This document shows, in pieces, positions 46,401 to 58,400 of a DNA stretch of 64,000 nt (position 1 is the stretch's first letter; each line of letters opens with the position of its first letter). The notes beneath the pieces are model-generated. The model made no database searches and was not told the origin of the DNA. It worked only from the letters and a program-made list of their open reading frames with translations. The stretch is from assembly GCF_039555335.1 (NCBI RefSeq), contig NC_092642.1, forward strand, positions 21,022,382 through 21,086,381. The letters are read 5' to 3'. The DNA comes from Amphiura filiformis. Its lineage: Eukaryota > Echinodermata > Ophiuroidea > Amphilepidida > Amphiuridae. Made by a program: the position numbers and the translations under genes.

Positions 46401-49400
46401 AATTGGAGTTATTTTTTAGAATTGGCAATTCAAGCGATTTGTGTTTCGGAGGCTTCAGTTAACAACACAGGTGATCATAAAAGTAAAATATTTAGCTAAG
46501 TACTACAAGTTGACATAAAAAAATAGGTAAAAAATATCACAATTACCAATTTCCATGCTTTGCTTCTAAGTATTGAATTTCAGTTGTGACAAAAATTAAA
46601 TTATCACAGCAAGTCATTTTTTTTGTTTCGGAGGCTTCATGTTAACAATTGTTAAACATTGCAGAAGTAGTTTTTTGAAAACAACAGTGTTGGGATCATC
46701 TAAGCTGTTATTTTCTTGTGTGTATTGAATCAATGATTCTATGCGGCAGATATTGTAGATTTATCACACATTAATTTTTTCACCCATTTGTTAAGTATGG
46801 TGTTTTTTTCATGTGAAGCCTCCGAAACAGGCTTTTTAAGGTATCAGTATATTTTTCAAACATTAACCATAATGTCAATTTTTTTTTTTAATTTATGACA
46901 TTCTGCACATATCAAGTAATAATTACAATGCAGATATCAGTATGAAACACACCAATTTAGATATGCATAGATGATAATTAAGTTTACTGTTGTTTCGGAG
47001 GCTTCATTTGTTTCGGAGGCTTCAATTGTTAACGGAAAGTTTGTATTGGGTCCCATTTTCAAACGGTGATATATATCTCCACGATTTAAAAACATGTGAC
47101 TTGAGGATCTACTTTGCTACATTTTGATAAATAGATTGGATGAGCTCTTTTATTTATATTTGCACAAGCTTGCTGAACAGTTTGTTTCGGAGGCTTCAAA
47201 AAGTTAACGGAAAAACGGCTATTTGAAGTCAAGATTTTACAAAAATTTTAAAAGCTTGCAAATCGGCTAATTTTTGTTACCCATTTCAAGTTAAGATAAC
47301 AACTGTTATAAATCAAGAAGAAGTGAAGAAATAACCAAGAATTATGAACCAAAGCTACACCCACAAAGTTTGTTAACAATTGTTAACGGAAAATGAAGCC
47401 TCGAAACGACAAATATCGAAGTCCGGTTCTCAAAAATACAGGGCCGTTCACAATTAAATCTAATGTGGCAGTGTTTACTGAACATATGACTGTACTTTCA
47501 GGATAAGAAAAATTATCCATGAACTAACTGAAGAAAACACAGGGTTTTACAAAATGTTACTGTTTTTTATAGTTTTTCAAAATGGCAATATTAAGTACAT
47601 TTAAGCCTGCTAAAACTGAACGCAGTAACTCCCAAAGCTGATTATGCTACCCAAGGTAGCTGCTAACTAGATGACTTATGTGGCCAAAAATTATGGAATT
47701 CTGTGGCTTTATTAGAACACTACGGATTAAAATGTTAAAAATCCAAAGTTACACCCTTTACCGTGAAAATGACCATGTATGAAAAAATTTCACCAAACCA
47801 ATTTTTCAGTGTGTGTAATCTTATCTCACTTGCTCTTCAGATTAATGCATCAATACAAGGCTTTGTCAAGGTGCGAGCAATCTGCACCTTACACGAGTTG
47901 CACGAGTCGCTCTCCGCTCTCGAACAGAAAAATGCATTCACCGAGTACAACCTTGGTCCTCTGGCAAAGCAGCGTATGATCTACGATATGTTCAAGTTTC
48001 CAGCGGATAAACCAGATAGTGAGATACCTCGCATTACAACCATGGATATACTGGAGGTACTGCGGCAATATTTATCGGAGAAGAATTTGTGGCGAGCTCG
48101 CGTGAAGTTGGAAGATTTCATGGACCATGTGGTGAAGTTTTACAATGTGGAGACCCCATATGTGTTGGGTATTCGTATTCAGAGTGTTGGACTTGGAATT
48201 TCTGTAAGTATTTTAACATATTTTGTAGGGTTTCTGCGGTCCTTGAAAGTCCTTGAATTTGAAACTTGAAAATTTGAATTTTACCTGAAGTATAATTTTA
48301 ACAAAATTTGGGGAGTGGAGATAAGCTGTCACTTTCGTTAATATCTGCCGCATGGAGAGCCGCATCATGAATTTTGTGTTGTGGTAAGTCCTTAAAAATC
48401 ATGCTTTTGGACCTTGAAAGTCCTTGAAACGTCCTTGAATTTTAAAGGCTTCAGGGTGCGGGAACCCTGATTTTTATATTTTATATATTTTAATAATATT
48501 TTAGCTGATTTTAATTTGTATCCCCCATGTTTATAGGCTAGGGACCTACCTGTTACCAGTAAAATCAAGTTAAAACTGTGTCAGTTCGACTTAAAATTTA
48601 ATCTTAAATTATATAAAAAAAGGGAGAGAAAAAGATCCAAGATCCTATTCATAGTCCAGCCCACCAGAGGGATGAGAAGGATGTGAAGGATAATCCACCC
48701 TGATCCCTGTGACATTCTTGCTTTTTAACTTGACCTAAGTATTTTAATTTTTCAAAGGTGATCAAAACTGCCCAGAGAGAACAGAAACAGATTATGGATG
48801 CTGCCAGAGAGGAAGTGAAGTCAAAGGTCAAAGAAGAATGCCAGACGACCATGAATAAAATCAGACGAGCCATCTTGATGCACATGCCAGAAATCACTAA
48901 TGCCAATCAGTTTACTCCAAGCTCAGGTACAGAATAAATGCTTGTAGGAAATCATGAATGTCTCGTTTTTTTAAACATTATTTCATGGTTACAATAAGGT
49001 ACTATTAGTATTGGGCTATTCAAGTTGAATTACACCCCCTATGGAAGACATGACCTTAATCTCACATACAGGGAGTGGACTGTAGATTTCAAATGGAGTC
49101 GCCCATTCAGGTAACCTCATTTGACATTCACACTCTCTGTTTGCAAGATTTAAGGTCATGTCTTCCATAGGGGGTGTATGGATTTCAACTGGAATAGCCC
49201 ATCGCTTACAGTTGTTATTGGGAGCATGGTGGCCGAGCGGTAAGGGCTCTGACTCGCAATCGGATGGTTGCAGGTTCAAGCCCCAGTAACACCATAGTGT
49301 TGTGCTCTTAAGTAAGGCACTCGATTAATCCTCTCCACCCAGGTGTATATACATGTATGGGTACCGGCATTCTTAAATTCTGGAAAGGAAACAGACGTGC

Positions 49401-52400
49401 TGTGGAGGAGGTATATCGATCCCTCTATAGCAACACTACATGGAGGAGTCTGGCCCAATCACCAATGAAAGGGAGATGGGCACTCCGATAACTGATTACA
49501 TACAGGATCGCCGCCTTTTCTTTTTTTTTTTTGTTGTCAGCAAGGTCCCTTTGCACTTTCCATTGTTTATCGCCTGAACACGATGCTACATTGCGTGTTC
49601 AACAAATTAGCCGATAATATTTCATAATGTTATTACCTAATCATATCCTAAACCCCACTTGTGTATTTAGGCAGTACTCTGAAGGGGTGAAATGTATTTT
49701 CCATATCATTTTGATTACCTCAAATTTGGTTTGATGGTTTATTTGTAAGGTTTTGTTGAAAACACATGCCTAGATGTGTATCCACTAATTACTTGCACAT
49801 GCCTTACATGTAACAATAAATGTATAACTACCTGGTGATCGACAGACAAACATGTGGCTCTCAACACTGCAATTTTTTTCTTCATTTAGGTCCAGGACTT
49901 GAGCTACGCAAGACCTATGCTACCATGACTGCAGGACAAGCCATCAATACTGTGTTTGAAAACATGTGTGAATTGATTGGACGCAACTACAAGCTGGATA
50001 AATTTGTATTTCATTTGAGTGGAGTCATACAGGATCCATTAGCCAGGTAGAGTATGATGAAAAAAACAATGATTTTCTGGCAATTTTTTTTGTAGGTCTT
50101 CAGCAGCTGATCTGAAATCTTTGGAAATTACTTCAGAAACATGTTGTGTGTGCAAAACATCAGATGTTCAATGGCATGGTGCTAATCATGTGTTTCATTG
50201 TTCTTACTAGATGCTGCGTATTAAATGCAGTATCCATTGCGTGGTTGTGGTCAAATTGCCATGAATTGACTGGTTGAATATGTTTTTTGATGGTTGCTCA
50301 CGATCGTGAAAATGCCTTCTGAAAAAAAGTCTATTGTGCAAGATAGATCTAGAGCTGATTATGTGCACTAGAAGTTAAAAAAAACCATAATAATAAGTTG
50401 ACATTAAAATAACATACATATCTGACTGCTGACATGAATGTACCGATAACCATATAACCCTTTATTTCCTTCAGTGTTATATAAGCCACCTGTCCTATCA
50501 TGTTGTGATAACCATTTTGTTCCCTGTGTTTTCTATAGTGCTATGTTCCAGCTTGCCCTCTGTCTTGGTTCTTTGAAACCACCAGAAGAGTTGCTACCAG
50601 ATGAAGACAGTGATTCTGATGACCAAGATGATGAGAATGATGACCATCATCAGGACCATCAAGTGGCATCATCAGGAGGTAAAGGAACCCAAGCAACAGA
50701 CGGTAGGTATCGGTTTCTCAATAGTAAATGGAAGAATAAAGATGCAAAACACGATAAATGCCAATAGGGATTTGGTGTTGGGCTATTCTGGGGGTCCATT
50801 TCACTCAATTTTCGAAGCTGCGTAAGTCTCGTAATCGTTTATAACTTATGAGTCGTAAGTTCCATTTCACTTAACTCATTTACGAACTGTACTCTTCTTA
50901 GATAATAGGGATTTACTACAGGGGACCCTTCGTAAAGTTATGTCTAGTATTGGGTATTCGCAACTTTGCGAATGGTTACTTGAGTTACTTAGGAAGGGTT
51001 AAAGGTTTAGTGAAATAGACCCCAGCTAATACTAATACTATGACACTATTTTTTAAAATGATCATTTCTTAAAAGAATTTGCATCAATGTATATTTACAG
51101 TCCAACCTCTCTTATCTGGCCAAGATAGCATTAGCCAGATGAGTGAAAATCCAGATAAGTGAATCATATGTAATTCTGCATTGAATAACTGAAGTGATAA
51201 CGTTGAGACAGCAAAAAGGTTGCTCAAAATGGGGTATAGAAAAATAGTATTTGAGTGCTGTATGCCACATAGCTTATGTCCTGCTAAATGCTTCAATGCA
51301 TGAAATCAAGCTCTCAAAGCATTAAAAACACGTTTTTTCTATGAAGGTCACATATCCAGATAACAGAAAAATCTGTTTAGTTCCAGATAATGGAGGTTGG
51401 ACGACATGTTGCTATGCTTGCTACCAACGCTGTATGAAATAGCAGTTTTATCTCTTATGTATGCTATGTATTTATTACTTTTGCAGCCGAGGTGTTAGAT
51501 GAATTGAAACGCTATCTTGAAAGACTAGGAATGGGAGTGCCAAAGCTGAGAGACCTAGCAAGCATAGAGAAGAGACTCTGTCAGAAATTTGGAGCACACA
51601 ACTTCACTCATCTGTTAGCTACACACAGGACATTCTTAGAATTCATGGCATTGGATCATCCACAGGTACATATTAAATCTATTTGTAACATTGTGAATCA
51701 AAATATGTAATGGCTGATACTCTATGAGACAACTATAATGATAGACAAAGATAAAAAGACTAGTTTGCGTCTGACGTCATCTGTCAATCAAACTCCGAGC
51801 ACGGTTTGTTTACAAGTGGCGTGATGATATGAGTTGCTGAACACGGCGGTAAAACCGGGCGCCTTATTGTTAATTTTGCACCTTTTAACATACAAACCAT
51901 CTCAAAAGTTAGGTCTTAATAGATGAAACTTTTTTTGGTGAAGGCACCATGTCCACAATGCCTAGAAAAGTTGCTTTTTGCTTTGTAAGAGTACGTATTT
52001 TTCGCCATTCACTGCTATTCCTTTTCTCCGATCGGCACCAGCCAGATGAATCGACCTTCCTTATACACGCTATTAGCCAATCAAGGAGTGTAAAGAATTT
52101 GATTGACAGTGACGTCAGATGCAAACTAGTCTTCCTATCTTTGTCTTTCATTATAGCAGCAGTGCAATGGAAAAGGAGGCTTACCACCTGTTGCTGCAAC
52201 AGTTTCAACAGGGGACTCGGGAGGTTGAAGTACTTTGTAGTACTTTGCATGCAGGAACCGCAATAAGTGAGGAGTTTTTAATAGTCCACCAATTTGATCT
52301 CTGGCATCTCAGTCTACAACAAGAAGGCTACTTTCCAATGCCAGGCAAAAAGACTTAAGGATCCCATCCATCCACAATTCACTTAAGTTGTACATGAGAG

Positions 52401-55400
52401 AAACCCCAACTTGTGGAAGAACCATCCCACGGTTCTCCCCACCCCTTCATGATATATTTTTACTTTTAATATATGTGCATGACTTGTCCATCGTGATGAC
52501 TGTGGACGCTACCATCCAATGAACAGTCCGTAGAGTGGAAAAAAAAGGCATCACTAAAATTCACCTAAAGCAATCACATACGCATGTCAGATCAAGGTAT
52601 CAATATACTGTAGACACTGCATTGTGTCAAGTTGTTCTAGGCTATTTTCTGTATTTGAATTTTGATGTCAATTTGTCTCAATACCAGACCCTAGACTTAT
52701 CGCTATAGAGCTAGAGTAGGCCTATTCATGTTATATGTGTACAAGTGCCACCGCAAACTAGGCAGAGCCGAGGGTATATTAGCGCTGGAATTTCAATATG
52801 ATTGGTGGCGCAGTGGTACAGGCTCTGCCTTGCAATCGGTGGATTACGGGTTTGAGCCCTGGCAGTGCCATCGTGTTGCACACTTGGGCAAGGAGCTTTA
52901 CCTTGCCTTTCTCGACCCAGGGGCGAAATGGGGAGCTGTTATGAATAATGTGCTTCCCAAAGGTATGAGCATGTCTTCTACATTGTATGGCAGCTGACAT
53001 ATTCTACATTATTCTAACGACAGCGGAATAAATGTAATTATGATACAAAATTTTATTTGTGCAAGTTTTCTCCAGCAGACGCGCATCATAAATCCAATGC
53101 ACGCAGGGGACGTGAGATAACCCTATTTTTTTGCCTTATTTGTTGATATATTTTCTTGTAGGTGTTGGAAGCCTTTGGAGGTAGTCTTGGAGTAGGGAGT
53201 ACTAACCCTATGATGGGTTCACCATATAGACCATCAAGAATGGACATCATGGAATTCATCAGACAATGCAACATTAATAAGGTATGTATCCATGGGGAGG
53301 TAGTCTGGGAGTAGGGAGTACTAACCCTATGATGGGTTCACCATATAGACCATCAAGAATGGATATCATGGAATTCATCAGACAATGCAACATTAATAAG
53401 GTATGTATCCATGGGGAGGTAGTCTGGGAGTAGGGAGTACTAACCCTATGATGGGTTCACCATATAGACCATCAAGAATGGATATCATGGAATTCATCAG
53501 ACAATGCAACATTAATAAGGTATGTATCCATGGGGAGGTAGTCTGGGAGTAGGGAGTACTAACCCTATGATGGGTTCACCATATAGACCATCAAGAATGG
53601 ACATCATGGAATTCATCAGACAATGCAACATTAATAAGGTATGTATCCATGGGGAGGTAGTCTGGGAGTAGGGAGTACTAACCCTATGATGGGTTCACCA
53701 TATAGACCATCAAGAATGGATATCATGGAATTCATCAGACAATGCAACATTAATAAGGTATGTATCCATGGGGTAGTCTTGGAGTAGGGAGTACTAACCC
53801 TATGATGGGTTCACCATATAGACCATCAAGAATGGATATCATGGAATTCATCAGACAATGCAACATTAATAAGGTATGTATCCATGGGGAGGTAGTCTTG
53901 GAGTAGGGAGTACTAACCCTATGATGGGTTCACCATATAGACCATCAAGAATGGATATCATGGAATTCATCAGACAATGCAACATTAATAAGGTATGTAT
54001 CCATGGGGAGGTAGTCTGGGAGTAGGGAGTACTAACCCTATGATGGGTTCACCATATAGACCATCAAGAATGGACATCATGGAATTCATCAGACAATGCA
54101 ACATTAATAAGGTATGTATCCATGGGGAGGTAGTCTGGGAGTAGGGAGTACTAACCCTATGATGGGTTCACCATATAGACCATCAAGAATGGACATCATG
54201 GAATTCATCAGACAATGCAACATTAATAAGGTATGTATCCATGGGGAGGTAGTCTGGGAGTAGGGAGTACTAACCCTATGATGGGTTCACCATATAGACC
54301 ATCAAGAATGGACATCATGGAATTCATCAGACAATGCAACATTAATAAGGTATGTATCCATGGGGAGGTAGTCTGGGAGTAGGGAGTACTAACCCTATGA
54401 TGGGTTCACCATATAGACCATCAAGAATGGACATCAGGGAATTCATCAGACAATGCAACATTAATAAGGTATGTATCCATGGGGAGGTAGTCTGGGAGTA
54501 GGGAGTACTAACCCTATGATAGGTTCACCATATAGACCATCAAGAATGGATATCATGGAATTCATCAGACAATGCAACATTAATAAGGTATGTACTTTTA
54601 GTATCTTAATTGAAAGAAAATTTTATAACTTTGCACATACATGGAAATAGTCTGATTATTAAGGTGAGTCAGAGCCTTCAGGCATATTTTTTTTAAAAGT
54701 TTTGGTAATAATGCTTAAATAGTACAGTTTATTTGTGCAGGGTAATATGTTGATCTTATAGGAAATTCATCAAGGAAGCTACTGGTCACAATTATATCTC
54801 CACATTTATTGCAGTTATTGAGTTATGACAAATAATAGGCCAAAACGAAAGATTTCACTATCTCTTCCCTCCCATGAAAAATCACGAACATGGGGGTAAA
54901 ATAAAACCATTCCAATGAGCCTTGGATTCTCACATATATTGAAACCATACCTTTCTCTGTGAGTGTGGGCTTTATTTTTTCTCCATATTCGAGCACAAAC
55001 ATCACTAGCTCAGGTACTGCTCCAACTTGCCTTAAGTGATTTGAAACTACATCAATGAGGATACATGTTTGTTTTCCAGCGTTCATCGGAAGCAATTTCA
55101 GCAGCTCTACGTAGCCATTATAAGATCAGCAGTGTAGAGGAATTAGGACAAGGTCAGCTAGCTATGGTGATGAAACACTTAGAAATGCAGTCAAGAGGCA
55201 GCTATGACCAGGCATCACATCCTATCACATATGAAGCTGCATTATGTGCTGGAATCAGGTATGTTACCTTTTTGGGGCAAGTCATTTTTTCCACCCAAGT
55301 TTTATGTTGGCAAAATGATAAGCCAACATTATGTGTGCACACAATTTTCAACAACTATATGCATCCACACATACCCCCACACTTAACAGCACCAGCATGT

Positions 55401-58400
55401 ATGCACACACCCACACTCAGGTCACTTGCCTGTATGCGGACACCCCTACACACCCCCACACATACATTTGGTTTTTTCCAAGAGGAATAGTGTGATACTT
55501 TCATTTTGACAAGTTCTTTCCATGCAGGTGTGACAGGTTTATTAGCCAATTAAACCCAACTTGATATAAAGCTGAACCAGGGTTCACAGTTTGCTCTCAA
55601 ATAATTGGGTTCACTTTTTTTCCTGGACCCATTCAGATCCCATTTAGTTGAAATTTGTGGGTCCAAATTAATTTTTTGTGGGTCAGAAACACTAGGAATG
55701 ATAAATATTGAAGTATCCCGAATTTGGTACCAAAAACTAGCTCAAAGTCGACCTGAATTACTGGGTATAAAACAATTTGCGGCGATCTCAGGAGCTAATA
55801 ACATGCACTATACTGTAATCATCTTGCTTTTCATTGATCAATCTGCTCGGTTGAAAATACAACCACTGCGAAAATGTGTTTTTGCGGTGTCCCCTGTAAG
55901 TGTACTTGCCTACACAGGCTCACATTCCAGCTGTCGATCTTTAGCGCAACTTTTCATTCATAAATTACATAGAGTTACTCAAATCGCTGCTATATAATAC
56001 AGAGTTTGGGCTCACTCCTTGTTATTTCATACACAGATGCTATTTCATACACAGGTTCGTCATCTTCTGGGCTGACAGAAGCGGGCGATGAAGGCTTAGC
56101 ACACGTTTTTCGTGGCAGAATGGCATATGCCGGTAAAGAAAGCTCCATGTTGTTTTCTTTCTGTTCATTGTCTTCAGAACTAACTGGAGATTTTGAGGAA
56201 GGCTTACGAGTACAGGTTGTACGTGGATAGAATGGGCGGAAATTGCTAAATGGGTTGTCGCTGTCGTCATTGTCATCTCCAAACGTAGCTGGTTTTGAAG
56301 GCCTTGGGGCCAATAATGGCTTCCTTGGATACAGGTGTTTACACGGATCTTTGACCTGTTCGGCTGATATTCTCATCTTGGTTCTATTTGAGTGGTGGTT
56401 TGACGCAGTAAGCATCCCTGATGGTGTGATGTCAGGCAGGTAACTGGACACACCACTTCCGATGTTATCGGCAAAATGTACTGCCTTCGGTTTTTTGAGT
56501 CGTCGTAGGTTGAAAGCTTCTGGTCGTTTTGGCAGAAGCGGTGCCGGGCGAAGAACGGACGGTGGCTAGAACACTATTTCAGGTTTCTGCTGGTTCTCAG
56601 ATTTCAAGACGCTGTTCATATGCGATTGACGATATGCTCTTTTCTGCTAGTTTTCAGATTCATCAGAATTCCATTTTTGGATTTCATGATGTTTAAAACA
56701 TCTCAGCAAGAGGTGAAGCCCTTTGTTGGTTTGGAAATTACTTTGTCCACTTCCTTCATCGTCTCAACCATATCTGGAGGAGTGAGTCTCAATACCCGTG
56801 ATTTGGGACGCTTAAGCACACCTGAAGTAGAAGGTATAATCTGATGTGGATTCGTCTTGCAGATCTTTGTTCCCATCATCTGTTGCCAACAGCTCCAGGA
56901 GAGAATCAATGCAAGACGGAGGGTGCGTGATCGTCTCCTCGAAATCCTCGTCTCCCATGTACTTTTCCCATTGTGGAGTGGGCTCACGATCCAGATCAGA
57001 TTGCTTTTTGTCTTTCCCCAAAAGACGAGCACGGTTCTTGTGATTGTGACCAGGACGCTTTCAACAAACTTTTTTCTGCTCGCTGACAATCTCTTTGTCG
57101 CCGTCGAAGTCAACATCACACATCATCAAATCTGGAATAGGCTTCAGACGGGTGTTAGGCTGAGTATACAACTCAGGGATGTCCAAAGCCGGGCCATACT
57201 TTTCCGCTGGAGGCCAATAGACCTTGCATAAAGGCGGCGGTCTTGGTGCACTGTGGAAGATGTTGCCACGTGCGAATTTGAATCAACCACAAATGATCCT
57301 AGCAAGTGGGCTCCAAATCCATGAAAAAAAACCTCAATAAAATCCAATCCGAGTTTTTACCAATTATGCATCAGTCTGTTCTGATTCAGTTCATCAGCCT
57401 TAATTCTATACAATTGATCAGAAGTGATAATGAGCTTAAGGAATTAAAACAGATAAGGCACTTGAAACTTGATTCTGAGTTTAGTGTCCACCGCCCGCGT
57501 TATGAAATTTGTGCCACGTTTGAGATGTAAAATCTTAAAATAATTCATTATTTTGCAAATTACTACTAAAACCAGAAAGAAAATTTGTTCTGCAAAATTT
57601 TTGAAGCCCCTTTTTTTGTATAGAAAGCCTTGAGAACTATTAGATGAATCCATCTAAATATTTTAGCATTAAAAATATACAGGTTTTTGACCCTTGCTCT
57701 ATCCAATTATTTCAATTATACCTTCGGGATACCAGGGTAGACTAGAAGAGAACCTAGCCAAAATGTTTTTACCAGATGGACATTGCTGATGTTGTAAAGA
57801 AAGCCCTAGTTTTGACAAATTGGTGTCAAAAATGTATTTCATAATGACATAATGTTCTGCATGATTGTTATTTTTGTATAAATGAGTCAATCCTCCCCCC
57901 TCCCCAATTTCCCTCTATCCTCAAATGTATATGGAGAGGTTAGTACAAATTGGAGTGAAGAAGACTGGCATGGTATACTTTGGAATACATTTAGTTTGTT
58001 TTAAAACTTGAAAAACAAAAACAAGATAATTATTCTTTTATAAATGTTTATGTGTGTTTGTGACATTATATTGCGACTGGCGATTCCCAATTAGAATGAA
58101 CAAAAGCGCATTTAGCATTGGTAAAAGGCCGCTGATATGAAACCTTGAAAATAATGAATAATGAAATAGTTGCCTCATTATGAGCTGAAAAAAATGGGAC
58201 GCTAAACTCAACATCAAGTTTCAGTAGCCTAAAACCATCTGAAGTAGATCTTTGCAGATCTTTTGTTTTTAATCCATTAATATTTTGTTTTTAATCCATT
58301 AATATTTTAGATCTCGTGATCAGAAAAGCCAACAGGTTGGACTGCTTGGAACACAAAGTGTGGAGAGGGCCCTAGGGTGTCTGAATTCTGCACCCTTGCT

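Noticed and set aside
49219-49300. possible tRNA gene
   Set aside because: A and B boxes are present, but no closed acceptor stem, and a SINE body follows directly; same for 52797.
53282-54590. eleven extra coding exons
   Set aside because: The repeated bodies lack 3' splice sites, are separated by under 20 bases, and reading through meets a stop.
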